Of a DNA stretch of 64,000 bases, positions 1 to 9,836 are shown piece after piece (position 1 is the first letter of the stretch; the number at the start of each line of letters is the position of its first letter). The DNA lies in contig NZ_QORW01000003.1 of NCBI RefSeq assembly GCF_003574735.1, positions 186,001 to 250,000 on the forward strand, read 5' to 3'. Both the position numbers and the translations under genes were made by a program. The notes under the pieces are model-generated. The model had not been told where the DNA came from and ran no database searches. It was given only the letters and a program-made list of their open reading frames with translations. Source of the stretch: Dongia deserti. Its GTDB lineage: Bacteria; Pseudomonadota; Alphaproteobacteria; Dongiales; Dongiaceae.

Positions 1-653
1 GGATTGCAAGCCCGTTCGACGCACGCGATCTCAGAGGAAAAGGGCGCAACGCCGAACAGGTGCGCTCCGACTTCAAGCTTGCAGTTTCGCGCGGCCCTCT
101 GTTCGCCGTCGTCTCGCGCCTAGTGCACCAAAAGGGGCTGGACCTGATGATCGGCGCGGCCGAGACCGTGGTGCGCTTAGGCGGCCAGATTGCCATCATG
201 GGCCAGGGCGAGCCGACGGTCGAACGAGAACTCGGCGCGCTGGCTAAGCGCCATCCGGGCGATATCTCCTTGAAAGTCGGGTTTGACGGGGCGGAGGCAC
301 GCTGCATGTTCGCGGGCAGCGACTTCCTGCTCATGCCGTCGCGCTTCGAGCCGTGTGGCCTTAGCCAGATGTATGCGCAACGCTTCGGCTCTCTCCCCAT
401 CGCGCGCAAGACCGGCGGCCTGGCCGATTCGATCGAGGACGGCCGGACCGGCTTCCTGTTCCGCGCGATTTCGGTTGAAGCATGCCTGGAAGCGATCACA
501 CGAGCCTTCAATGTGTTCGGCAACGGCGATATCTTCATGGCAATGCGCAGGCTGGCCATGGCACGCAACTTCAGCTGGACCAAGCCGGCGGCTTCGTACC
601 AGGCAATCTACGCCCGCGCGATCAATGGGCTTCGAACGCACCACGTGGCCTGA
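1..653 (+). CDS. glgA: Glycogen synthase GlgA, C-terminal part (5' end outside window)
   Basis: The reading frame is open from the left edge (first full codon at base 3), so this is the last 216 or so residues of a longer protein. It transfers glucose from ADP-glucose to the growing alpha-1,4-glucan in the cytoplasm. The visible part is the C-terminal GT-B Rossmann domain of family GT5. The segment SRFEPCGLSQMYAQRFGS carries the EPCGLSQ donor-binding signature, and ARKTGGLADSIEDGRTGF follows as in all GlgA proteins. A GTG at base 60 lies inside the conserved domain and is not the true start. About 180 bases separate it from the next gene on the same strand, so it may end its own transcript. 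It supplies the linear glucan on which the downstream enzymes act. Confidence 0.93.
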   Translation, partial: IASPFDARDLRGKGRNAEQVRSDFKLAVSRGPLFAVVSRLVHQKGLDLMIGAAETVVRLGGQIAIMGQGEPTVERELGALAKRHPGDISLKVGFDGAEARCMFAGSDFLLMPSRFEPCGLSQMYAQRFGSLPIARKTGGLADSIEDGRTGFLFRAISVEACLEAITRAFNVFGNGDIFMAMRRLAMARNFSWTKPAASYQAIYARAINGLRTHHVA

Positions 654-830
654 ACGCATGGAGCCTATGGAACCGGCGGCGTTAACAGGTGTTGATATCC
701 CTCGGGAAGCATAGGGTGCACGGCCTTCGCTGTGAGTCAGTTAGCAATTTGCTTACCGCCAAATGACGATCGTTCGGTGCGCGAGCAAGAGCGTTGAAAC
801 CTCGTCCACCGATCCGGGGTGGAGAGTTTC

Positions 831-3800
831 GTGGCGAGAACATCCAGAGCACATCCTGCCGATACTGAGTTCCACGAAGATAGGACGCCGCTCGCCCAGC
901 TAGGTGCAAAGGCTCCGGAACCTGGCCCACGCATTTACAATCTGTTTCCGCCCTTGGCGGGCAGCGTCTCGGATTGGGGAAACCACCTGCGGCGCGTTGC
1001 CGGGATGAACTTCAACTGGGTGTTTGTTAACCCATTCCACGCGACCGGCGGGTCCGGGAGCATCTACGCCATCAAGGACCCTTATAGCCTGAGCGACCTC
1101 GCCCTGGGGTTGCGGCCGCGCGAGGACCAGCCCGCCGCTCTCCGGCAATTCACCTCGGACGCGAAGCGGCTGGGACTTCGCGTCATGATGGATCTGGTGA
1201 TCAACCACACGGCGCAGGATGCCATCCTGGCAGCCGACCATCCGGAATGGTACCGCCGCAACCCTGACGGCACGTTATACGCCCCACGCGCGCTTGACCC
1301 CGATGATCCAACCAAAGTGACCGTCTGGGGGGACCTGGCGGAACTCGACTACGATACGCCATCGGCACGCACAGCGCTCATCGATTACTGGACTCACTAC
1401 GTCCGGCACTATGCGGGATTGGGCTTCGATGGGTTCCGGTGTGATGCGGCCTATCAAGTGCCGGCCGACGTCTGGCGAAATATTCTTGCGGCCGCAAGGC
1501 AGAGCTTTCCTCACCTGCGCTTCTTCGCCGAAACGCTCGGCTGCACGACAGAGCAGGTGACGGCCCTCGCCGACGCCGGGTTCGACTACATCTTCAACAG
1601 TGCCAAATGGTGGGACTTCCGCGCGCCTTGGCTGCTCGACCAGTATGAAAAGTTCCGGTTGATCGCACCTTCGATTGCCTTTCCAGAGAGCCACGATACG
1701 GAGCGGCTGGCGGCTGAAGTCGAAAGCGACGCGCGGCTCAAGGCGAGCCTGAAGTTCCATCTCTTGTTCGCCGCCTGCTTCTCCTCCGGTGTCATGATGC
1801 CGATGGGCTATGAATACGGCTTCCGGCGCAAGCTCGACGTGGTGCGAACGCGGCCCGAGGATTGGGAAGAGACGGGCATCGACCTCACCGAATTCGTCGC
1901 GGCCGTGCACGCGATGAAAGCTGCGGTGCCGGCCCTCAATTGCGAGGGCCAGCAGCGGCGGATTACGGCGCCCGGCAGTCCGGTCATCGGCCTGTTGCGG
2001 TTGGCCGGAGGACACCCGATCGACTCAGATGGGTGTGCGATCATCCTTCTTAACCCCGACAGGCAAACATCTCATGCCATTGCGATCGGTCCGCTGCTCA
2101 CCGAGACTGGCGGCCTGTTCGGCCGCTTCACCGACGTCACGCCGCTCAGCGCGCCGCTGACTCTGCATCCTGGCGATTCCATCACTTTGGAGCCGCTCAG
2201 TGCACGCGTATTTCGTGGCGAGCGTGTCAGCCGTCCGGCCAAAATTGCGGCGACTCCTGCTCCAACGCCAGGTGCGCTCAGTGAACTCGAGGAGTTGGCG
2301 GCCCATCGCATTGCGATCGAGCGGGTCTATCCCGAGTTGGACGGCGGTCGCTTTCCGATCAAGCGCATCGTCGGCGATGTCCTGGAGATCTGGGCCGACA
2401 TTTTCGGCGATGGCCACGATCAGCTGCAGGCGCGCATCAAGTACCGCCCTGTGGGCGAGACGGAATGGTCGGAAGCTCCCATGGAGTTCTTCGACAATGA
2501 CCGCTGGGTCGGGCGTATCCCTCTCACGCTCAATACCGACTACGTCTACACGATCGAAGCCTGGCGCGACCTTTTCGGCAGCTGGCGCGCCGAAGTCACT
2601 AAGAAGCGCACAGCCGGTCAGGATATTCATCTCGAGCTGGAGGAAGGCTGCATTCTCGTCCAGAAGGCCGCTTCACGCGCGCAGGGCCGGTACCGCGAGA
2701 CTCTGGAGGCCTTGCTGGCGCACGCCCAGACACTGCGCGGCCGACCGAACGAGCTCGTCGACCTGCTGATGGCCGACGAGTTGCACATCGCTGTCGTGCG
2801 GTGTGCCGACCGAACCAATGTCTCGCGCTATTCACGGGAAGTGCGGGTGATCGTCGATCGACAGGCTGCGCTCTATTCCGCCTGGTACGAGCTAATGCCG
2901 CGCTCGCAAAGCGGCTCGACCGAGCGCCATGGCACCTTCGACGATGTGATCGCCCGGCTCCCGTATGTCCGGGAGATGGGTTTCGATGTGCTCTACCTGC
3001 TACCCATTCATCCGATAGGGCGGGTCAACCGTAAGGGCCGCAACAACAGCCTCGTGGCCGGCCCGCGCGATCCGGGCAGCCCCTACGCGATCGGCGCGAA
3101 GGAAGGCGGCCACACTGCCATCCATCCGGAGCTCGGCACTTTGGAGGACTTCAAGCGCCTGGTGCGCGCCGCTCATGCTCACGGTCTCGAAATCGCGCTC
3201 GATTTCGCTATTCAATGCGCGCCGGATCATCCGTGGATCGAGGAACATCCCGAATGGTTCGACTGGCGGCCTGACGGCACCATCAAATTCGCGGAGAATC
3301 CGCCGAAGAAATACGAGGACATCGTCAACCTGCATTTCTATCGCGAGGCGTACCCCGCCGTCTGGCACGCGCTCCGCGATGTCGTGCTGTTCTGGATCGA
3401 GCAGGGCGTGAAGATATTCCGCGTCGACAACCCACACACCAAGCCCCTGCCCTTCTGGGAATGGATGATTGACGAGGTGCGCGCGCAGCATCCGGATGTA
3501 ATCTTCCTGGCGGAGGCATTCACCAGGCCAAAGATGATGAAGCGTCTGGCGAAGCTGGGCTTCAACCAATCCTACACCTACTTCACCTGGCGCACGACCA
3601 AGCAGGAGCTGACCGAATATCTGACGGAGCTGACGCAACAGGAGCCGAAGGAGTACTATCGGCCGAATTTCTTCGCCAACACGCCGGACATCAATCCGTA
3701 TCACCTGCAGACCGGCGGCCGCCCGGCCTTCGTTGCACGCGCGACTCTCGCCGCGACTTTGTCGAGCGTCTATGGCCTCTATAGCGGCTTTGAACTGTGC

Positions 3801-4250
3801 GAGGCGGCGCCGATCCCTGGCAAGGAGGAATATCTAAATTCCGAGAAATACGAGATCAAGGCTTGGGATTGGGACCGGGCCGGCAACATCCGCCAGCACA
3901 TCACGCGGCTGAACGCGATCCGGCGTGACAATCCGGCCCTGCATCAGCTGACCAATCTGCGCTTCTACAACGCCTTCAGCGACAACATCCTGTTCTATGG
4001 CAAGATGACGGAAACCAAGGACAATGCGATCCTGGTGGCGGTTAATCTTGATCCGCACCATGCGCACGGCTGCGACTTCGAAGTGCCGCTGTGGGAGTTC
4101 GGACTGCCGGACCACGCCGCGATCGACGCTGAGGAGTTGCTCACCGGGGCCAGGATCCGCTGGCACGGGAAGATCCAGCGCATGCAGCTTGATCCCCACG
4201 CCAATCCTTGCGCGATCTGGCGGCTGACTCCGACGGGGGCGCAGGCATGA
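831..4250 (+). CDS. glgE: Fusion of a GH13 alpha-amylase-like domain with GlgE maltosyltransferase
   Basis: About 1139 residues, against roughly 660-700 for stand-alone GlgE. The extra N-terminal half (about residues 30-480) is a complete GH13 domain with MDLVINHT, GFRCDAA (nucleophile Asp), FAETLG (acid Glu) and ESHDTE (transition-state Asp) all present. From about residue 490 the protein is GlgE: an N-terminal glucan-binding region (RIAIERVYPELDGG, then FDNDRWVGRIPL), then FRVDNPHTKP with the nucleophile Asp and LAEAFTRP with the acid Glu. GlgE adds maltose from maltose-1-phosphate to alpha-1,4-glucan. The role of the N-terminal domain is inferred to be glucan hydrolysis or disproportionation. 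I chose GTG 831 because GGAGAG sits six bases upstream; GTG 819 is in frame but poorly placed. The stop overlaps the next start (ATGA), which couples it to the maltokinase that makes its substrate. Confidence 0.9.
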   Translation: MARTSRAHPADTEFHEDRTPLAQLGAKAPEPGPRIYNLFPPLAGSVSDWGNHLRRVAGMNFNWVFVNPFHATGGSGSIYAIKDPYSLSDLALGLRPREDQPAALRQFTSDAKRLGLRVMMDLVINHTAQDAILAADHPEWYRRNPDGTLYAPRALDPDDPTKVTVWGDLAELDYDTPSARTALIDYWTHYVRHYAGLGFDGFRCDAAYQVPADVWRNILAAARQSFPHLRFFAETLGCTTEQVTALADAGFDYIFNSAKWWDFRAPWLLDQYEKFRLIAPSIAFPESHDTERLAAEVESDARLKASLKFHLLFAACFSSGVMMPMGYEYGFRRKLDVVRTRPEDWEETGIDLTEFVAAVHAMKAAVPALNCEGQQRRITAPGSPVIGLLRLAGGHPIDSDGCAIILLNPDRQTSHAIAIGPLLTETGGLFGRFTDVTPLSAPLTLHPGDSITLEPLSARVFRGERVSRPAKIAATPAPTPGALSELEELAAHRIAIERVYPELDGGRFPIKRIVGDVLEIWADIFGDGHDQLQARIKYRPVGETEWSEAPMEFFDNDRWVGRIPLTLNTDYVYTIEAWRDLFGSWRAEVTKKRTAGQDIHLELEEGCILVQKAASRAQGRYRETLEALLAHAQTLRGRPNELVDLLMADELHIAVVRCADRTNVSRYSREVRVIVDRQAALYSAWYELMPRSQSGSTERHGTFDDVIARLPYVREMGFDVLYLLPIHPIGRVNRKGRNNSLVAGPRDPGSPYAIGAKEGGHTAIHPELGTLEDFKRLVRAAHAHGLEIALDFAIQCAPDHPWIEEHPEWFDWRPDGTIKFAENPPKKYEDIVNLHFYREAYPAVWHALRDVVLFWIEQGVKIFRVDNPHTKPLPFWEWMIDEVRAQHPDVIFLAEAFTRPKMMKRLAKLGFNQSYTYFTWRTTKQELTEYLTELTQQEPKEYYRPNFFANTPDINPYHLQTGGRPAFVARATLAATLSSVYGLYSGFELCEAAPIPGKEEYLNSEKYEIKAWDWDRAGNIRQHITRLNAIRRDNPALHQLTNLRFYNAFSDNILFYGKMTETKDNAILVAVNLDPHHAHGCDFEVPLWEFGLPDHAAIDAEELLTGARIRWHGKIQRMQLDPHANPCAIWRLTPTGAQA

Positions 4251-7200
4251 ACCTGCCTTTGCAGCAGAGTGTTCAGCTGGATCGCCAGCTGGAGGTGTCG
4301 GCCCGCAGCAATCCGCTGTGGTTCAAGAGCGCTCTCATCTATGAGGCCCACGTCAAGGCGTTCTATGATTCCAACAATGACGGGATCGGCGACTTCGAAG
4401 GCATGCGCCGCAAGCTGGACTACCTCCAGGACTTGGGCATCACCGCGTTGTGGCTGCTTCCCTTCTATCCTTCGCCCTTGAAGGATGATGGCTACGACAT
4501 CGCGAAGTATCGCGGCATCAACCCGGCCTACGGCACGATGCGGGATTTCCGCCGGCTTGTGCGCGGATGCCATGATCGCGGCATCCGCGTCATCACGGAG
4601 CTGGTGATCAACCACACCTCTGACCAGCATCGTTGGTTCCAGCGCGCGCGGCGCGCCAAGCCCGGTTCCACATTGCGGGACTTCTACGTCTGGAGCGACA
4701 CCGATCAGAAATACAAAGATGTCCGGATCATTTTCAGGGATACGGAGAAGTCAAACTGGACTTGGGATCCGGTTGCAAATGCCTACTACTGGCATCGCTT
4801 CTATTCGCATCAGCCGGACCTTAACTTCGACAATCCCCGCCTGCTCGAAGAGATCATCCGGGTCATGCGCTTCTGGCTGGACACCGGAGTCGACGGACTG
4901 CGGCTCGATGCTATCCCCTACCTGATCGAGCGCGAGGGCACCATTTGCGAGAACCTGCCCGAGACACACGAGGTGATCCGCAAGATCCGGGCAGAGATCG
5001 ACGCCAGGTATCCGGACCGCATGCTGCTGGCAGAGGCCAATCAATGGCCGGAAGACGTGTCGGCCTATTTCGGCCTCGGCGATGAATGCCACATGTGCTT
5101 CCATTTCCCGCTGATGCCGCGCATCTACATGGCGATCGCCCAGGAAGACCGCCACCCGATTACCGATATCATGCGCCAGACGCCGGAGATTCCTGGCAAC
5201 TGCCAGTGGGCGATCTTCCTGCGCAACCATGACGAACTGACGCTTGAGATGGTGACGGACAAGGAGCGCGACTACCTCTGGAGCTTCTACGCCACCGACC
5301 CACGCATGCGGCTCAATTTGGGCATCCGCCGGCGCCTCGCGCCGTTGCTCAGCAACGACCGGCACAAGATCGAGCTGCTCAACAGCCTGCTGCTCTCCAT
5401 GCCCGGCACGCCGGTGCTATACTACGGTGACGAGATCGGCATGGGGGACAATGTCTATCTCGGCGACCGTGACGGCGTGCGCACGCCTATGCAATGGTCA
5501 TTGGACCGCAATGGCGGCTTCTCGGCCTGCGATCCACAGCGGCTCTATCTGCCGCCCATCATGGACCCGATCTATGGTTACAACACCGTCAATGTGGAGG
5601 CCCAGGCACGCTCCTCCTCCAGCCTGCTCAACTGGATGAAGCGCCTGATCGCGGTCTGCAAGCAGCATAGCTCCTTCGGCCTGGGCACCTTGAAGTTCCT
5701 CTATCCGGGCAATCGCAAGGTCCTTGCCTATCTCCGCGAGCACGAGGGGGAAGCGCTGCTGTGTGTTGCGAACCTGTCTCGCGCGGCGCAGGCCGTCGAG
5801 CTGGATCTATCGCGTTTCAAAGGGCGCGTGCCCGTTGAGCTGCTAGGCCGCTCGCCATTCCCGCCAATCGGCGATCTGCCCTATCTGCTGACGCTGCCCA
5901 GCTATGGATTCTATTGGTTCGTTTTGCCGGAATGGGCGGACGCCCCGCGCTGGCATGACGTCATTCCGGAGCCGGTTCCGGAATTCACCACTCTTGTGAT
6001 GCGCGACGGCTGGCACAGCCTGACGACCGGCCGTGAAGCAAATGAGCTCGCAAGCTCCGTCCTGCCGAATTTCATTGCGAAGCAGCGCTGGTTCGCGGCC
6101 AAGGATGATCACATCGCGCGCGCGGACGCCACCGTGCTCGGCACCCTAGGTCGGCGTCAGCTGGGCGACTATCTGCTGCTGATGGCAACGTTGGATCTGG
6201 AGGGGCGCAAGGAGAGCCAGCATTACTTCCTGCCGCTGGACGCGTCGTGGGACGAGGCTGCGGGCACGATGAACTGGCCGCTCACCCCCTTTACGCTCGC
6301 CAAGGCGCGCCGCGGCTCGAAAGTTGGAGCGATCTATGATGCATTCACATCGGATCAGTTCGTCCTGGCATTGATCGACGCCATGCATAAGGGCACGGAG
6401 CTGTCCAGCGCTGATGGCACGACCAAGTTCGCATCGACGGAGGCGTTGGCCGAGATCGACTGGGGTGCTGCGCCGGATATCCGCCGCTTGGGCGTCGAGC
6501 AGAGCAACAGCTCCGTCATCATCAGCGATCACGCTGTTCTCAAGATTTTTCGGCGGCTGTCGGAAGGCGAGCATCCCGAGCTCGAGATCGCACGCTTCCT
6601 GACTGAGGTCGCTCACTTCCAGAACACCCCGCCCCTGCTCGGCACTGCAGAGCAAGTCGGACAGGACGGGAGACGGCACGCCCTCGCCATCCTGACCGGC
6701 TTCGTGCGCAATCAGGGCGACGGATGGGTTTTCACCACCGAATATCTGGACCGCATCTTCGACGACGTGAGGGTGGTTGAGGGAGCCGACACCGTGGCAC
6801 CCGAAGAGCGCCACGCCGCCTATCTCGGGCAGATCGCGACGCTGGCGCGCCGGACCGCGGAACTGCACATCGCTTTTGCCAGTGGGATCGACGAGCCCAA
6901 CTTCAAGCCGGAGCCGATTCGAGCCGCCGATATCGCCGTATGGGCCGGCAGCGCCAAGACGCTGGCGCAGGCAGCCTTCGCCCAGCTTGCGAAGGCGCAG
7001 GCCGCCGCACCAGAAGCGGTGAGCGGATCGATCGACACGCTGCTCGAGCGCAAGGACGAGTGCTTCACTGCCATCGATCAGCTGGGCAAGGGTCCGATCA
7101 CCGCCAGCAAGACGCGTATCCATGGCGACTACCACCTGGGCCAGGTCCTGGTGGCGAAAAACGACTTTTACATCATCGACTTCGAGGGTGAGCCCACCCG

Positions 7201-7600
7201 TACCCTGCAGGAACGCCGCCTCAAGTCCTCGCCTTTCAAGGATGTCGCCGGAATGCTGCGATCCTTCGAGTACGCCGAATGGTCGGCGCTGTTCGCCATC
7301 GCGGAGCACGAAGCCGACTCCGTCGCCAGGCTGCTGCCGTTCGCAGAAGCCTGGCGCCAATGCGCGCAAGCCACCTTCCTCAACGGCTATTTCGAGGCAA
7401 TCGGCGATTGTCCGAGCTGTCCGAAGGATCGTGCCGAAGCGGATCGGCTGCTCAATCTCTTCACCCTCGAAAAGGCGTTGTACGAGATTTGCTACGAGGC
7501 GACCAATCGGCCGACCTGGCTGCGTATCCCCATCGCTGGGCTCCAGACCGCGCTCGACAGCTTGAAGGGACAGAAGGGAGCCGGCGATGGCGCAGCGTAG
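4247..7600 (+). CDS. treS: Bifunctional trehalose synthase (TreS) - maltokinase (Mak/Pep2)
   Basis: A fusion of about 1117 residues. Residues 15-550 are a GH13_16 trehalose synthase that interconverts maltose and trehalose: [18 protein letters not shown] (nucleophile Asp), [10 protein letters not shown] (Glu) and LRNHDELTL (Asp) are intact. From about residue 590 a maltokinase begins with the [17 protein letters not shown] cap region. Near residue 960 it carries the phosphotransferase-fold loop [12 protein letters not shown], followed by YIIDFEGEP. Together the two halves convert trehalose to maltose and then, with ATP, to maltose-1-phosphate for GlgE. This fusion is widespread in Proteobacteria and Actinobacteria. 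The chosen ATG overlaps the glgE stop; an upstream in-frame start at 4208 lies inside glgE and is unlikely. The gene ends 14 bases inside glgB. Confidence 0.95.
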   Translation: MNLPLQQSVQLDRQLEVSARSNPLWFKSALIYEAHVKAFYDSNNDGIGDFEGMRRKLDYLQDLGITALWLLPFYPSPLKDDGYDIAKYRGINPAYGTMRDFRRLVRGCHDRGIRVITELVINHTSDQHRWFQRARRAKPGSTLRDFYVWSDTDQKYKDVRIIFRDTEKSNWTWDPVANAYYWHRFYSHQPDLNFDNPRLLEEIIRVMRFWLDTGVDGLRLDAIPYLIEREGTICENLPETHEVIRKIRAEIDARYPDRMLLAEANQWPEDVSAYFGLGDECHMCFHFPLMPRIYMAIAQEDRHPITDIMRQTPEIPGNCQWAIFLRNHDELTLEMVTDKERDYLWSFYATDPRMRLNLGIRRRLAPLLSNDRHKIELLNSLLLSMPGTPVLYYGDEIGMGDNVYLGDRDGVRTPMQWSLDRNGGFSACDPQRLYLPPIMDPIYGYNTVNVEAQARSSSSLLNWMKRLIAVCKQHSSFGLGTLKFLYPGNRKVLAYLREHEGEALLCVANLSRAAQAVELDLSRFKGRVPVELLGRSPFPPIGDLPYLLTLPSYGFYWFVLPEWADAPRWHDVIPEPVPEFTTLVMRDGWHSLTTGREANELASSVLPNFIAKQRWFAAKDDHIARADATVLGTLGRRQLGDYLLLMATLDLEGRKESQHYFLPLDASWDEAAGTMNWPLTPFTLAKARRGSKVGAIYDAFTSDQFVLALIDAMHKGTELSSADGTTKFASTEALAEIDWGAAPDIRRLGVEQSNSSVIISDHAVLKIFRRLSEGEHPELEIARFLTEVAHFQNTPPLLGTAEQVGQDGRRHALAILTGFVRNQGDGWVFTTEYLDRIFDDVRVVEGADTVAPEERHAAYLGQIATLARRTAELHIAFASGIDEPNFKPEPIRAADIAVWAGSAKTLAQAAFAQLAKAQAAAPEAVSGSIDTLLERKDECFTAIDQLGKGPITASKTRIHGDYHLGQVLVAKNDFYIIDFEGEPTRTLQERRLKSSPFKDVAGMLRSFEYAEWSALFAIAEHEADSVARLLPFAEAWRQCAQATFLNGYFEAIGDCPSCPKDRAEADRLLNLFTLEKALYEICYEATNRPTWLRIPIAGLQTALDSLKGQKGAGDGAA

Positions 7601-9836
7601 CAAGAATCCTAGGCAGGCGACATCCACGCGCGGGCGGCACGCCCGGCGCGAGACCGATCTGCATGCCCTGGCCAGCGCACTCGCCGGCGGGGATTGCGGA
7701 GATCCCTTCTCCGTCCTTGGCCTCCACGCCGAGAAGCCCGATCAGTTCGTCGTCCGTTGTTACCATCCGGCGGCGAGCCAGGCTTGGGTCATCGATCGCG
7801 CCGGCGGCGAGATCACCAAGCTGGAGCAGCAGTACGAGCCCGGCTTTTTTGCGGGACCGGTCCCCGGACGCATCAACTACCGGCTCCGCCTCGCCTTGCC
7901 CGTCCGCACGATCGAGCTGGAGGACCCCTATCGTTTTCCACCCGTGCTCGGCGACATCGATATGCATCTGCTGGCCGAAGGAACGCATCTCAGGCTCTAT
8001 GAGCGTCTCGGCGCGCAGCTGATCGAGATCGATGGCATCAAGGGCGTGAGCTTCGCCGTGTGGGCGCCGAATGCCCGGCGTGTCAGCGTAATCGGCGACT
8101 TCAACGATTGGGATGGCCGCCGCCATCCCATGCGCAAGCGTTTCGAGGCCGGTGTCTGGGAGTTGTTCCTGCCGGAACTCAAGGGCGGGGAACTCTACAA
8201 ATACGAGGTCAAGAGCGCGGACGGCAGGCTGCTGCCGCTAAAGGCCGATCCGGTCTCCTTCCAGTCGGAACGGCCGCCGCGTACCGCTTCCGTCGTGCAT
8301 GGAGCGAAGAAGCATGAATGGAACGACGCCTCCTGGATGAGTGGCCGCGAATCCACGAGCAGCCGTTCCGCGCCGATCTCCATCTATGAGTGCCATCTCG
8401 GCTCCTGGGCCAGAGTGCCGGAGGAGAACAATCGCTATCTCACCTACGAGGAGCTCGGAGAGCGTCTGGTACCGTATGTGAAGCAGATGGGCTTCACACA
8501 TCTGGAGCTGCTGCCGATCAGCGAGTACCCGTTCGACGGCTCGTGGGGCTATCAACCGATCGCGCTCTATGCCCCCACGAGCCGCCATGGCAGCCCGGTC
8601 GAATTCGCGCGCTTTATGGACCGCTGCCACCAGGAAGGGCTCGGAGTGATTCTGGACTGGGTACCTGGCCACTTTCCCACCGATGCACACGGCCTGGTCT
8701 ATTTCGACGGCACGCACCTTTATGAGCACTCCGATCCGAGGCTCGGCATGCACCAGGACTGGAATACGCTCATCTATAACTACGGCCGACATGAGGTCAC
8801 GAACTATCTGCTCGCCAATGCCCTCTTCTGGCTGGACCGCTATCACATCGACGGGCTCCGGGTCGATGCGGTTGCGTCCATGCTCTATCTCGATTACAGC
8901 CGCAAGCCCGATCAGTGGATCCCGAACCGCTATGGCGGCAACGAGAATCTGGAGGCGACCGCCTTCCTGCGCAGGCTCAACGAGCTGGCCTACGGTCACC
9001 ATCCCGGCGTGATGACAATTGCCGAGGAATCGACTGCCTGGCCTGCGGTGTCACGCCCCACCTATGTCGGCGGCCTCGGCTTCGGCTACAAGTGGAACAT
9101 GGGCTGGATGCACGACACGCTGCGTTATATCGGCAAAGAGCCTGTTCATCGCCCCTGGCACCACAACGATCTCAGCTTCGGACTGCTCTATGCATTCAGC
9201 GAGAACTTCATCCTGCCGATCAGCCATGACGAGGTGGTGCACGGCAAGGGCTCGCTGATCGGAAGGATGCCCGGCGACAGTTGGCAGCGCTTTGCCAACC
9301 TGCGCGCCTATCTCGGCTTCATGTTCACCCATCCGGGCAAGAAGCTGCTATTCATGGGATGCGAGTTCGGGCAGGAGCGCGAATGGAACCACGATGCTGG
9401 GTTGGACTGGCATCTGCTGTCCGATGCTGATCACAGTGGCGCGCAGACATTGGTGCGTGACCTGAACGCCATCTATCGCACTCTCCCTGCGCTCCATCAG
9501 CTGGATTGCGAGCCGCAGGGCTTCGAATGGATCGACGCCTCCGACCATGAACGCAGCATCATCTCGTATCTCCGGCGCGGGAAGGCCCCGGAGTCTCTTG
9601 CCGTCATCGTCTGCAATTTCACACCGGTCCCTCGCCATCATTGTCGCATCGGCGTTCCTGAACCCGGTTTCTACGCGGAGCGCATCAACACGGATTCGGC
9701 CTTCTATGGCGGCAGCAATGTGGGCAATGGCAGCGGCGTCCTGGCCGAGCCACAGGGGTGGCACGGACGGCCCTATTCCATCGAGCTGACGCTTCCTCCA
9801 CTCGGCACGCTGATCCTCGAGCGGAAGAACGCCTGA
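7587..9836 (+). CDS. glgB: 1,4-alpha-glucan branching enzyme GlgB
   Basis: Cuts alpha-1,4-glucan chains and re-attaches them as alpha-1,6 branches. The 749 residues have the long proteobacterial layout: two N-terminal CBM48 modules (about 35-130 and 145-235, the second with [20 protein letters not shown]), then the GH13_9 barrel. Catalytic motifs are [14 protein letters not shown] (Asp, near 425), [10 protein letters not shown] (Glu, near 478) and [13 protein letters not shown] (Asp, near 545). The [13 protein letters not shown] segment is diagnostic of GlgB. The ATG is preceded by GGGAGCC and overlaps the treS-mak end by 14 bases. It shares the linear-glucan substrate with its upstream neighbour GlgE, as in the classical GlgE pathway. 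Confidence 0.97.
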   Translation: MAQRSKNPRQATSTRGRHARRETDLHALASALAGGDCGDPFSVLGLHAEKPDQFVVRCYHPAASQAWVIDRAGGEITKLEQQYEPGFFAGPVPGRINYRLRLALPVRTIELEDPYRFPPVLGDIDMHLLAEGTHLRLYERLGAQLIEIDGIKGVSFAVWAPNARRVSVIGDFNDWDGRRHPMRKRFEAGVWELFLPELKGGELYKYEVKSADGRLLPLKADPVSFQSERPPRTASVVHGAKKHEWNDASWMSGRESTSSRSAPISIYECHLGSWARVPEENNRYLTYEELGERLVPYVKQMGFTHLELLPISEYPFDGSWGYQPIALYAPTSRHGSPVEFARFMDRCHQEGLGVILDWVPGHFPTDAHGLVYFDGTHLYEHSDPRLGMHQDWNTLIYNYGRHEVTNYLLANALFWLDRYHIDGLRVDAVASMLYLDYSRKPDQWIPNRYGGNENLEATAFLRRLNELAYGHHPGVMTIAEESTAWPAVSRPTYVGGLGFGYKWNMGWMHDTLRYIGKEPVHRPWHHNDLSFGLLYAFSENFILPISHDEVVHGKGSLIGRMPGDSWQRFANLRAYLGFMFTHPGKKLLFMGCEFGQEREWNHDAGLDWHLLSDADHSGAQTLVRDLNAIYRTLPALHQLDCEPQGFEWIDASDHERSIISYLRRGKAPESLAVIVCNFTPVPRHHCRIGVPEPGFYAERINTDSAFYGGSNVGNGSGVLAEPQGWHGRPYSIELTLPPLGTLILERKNA

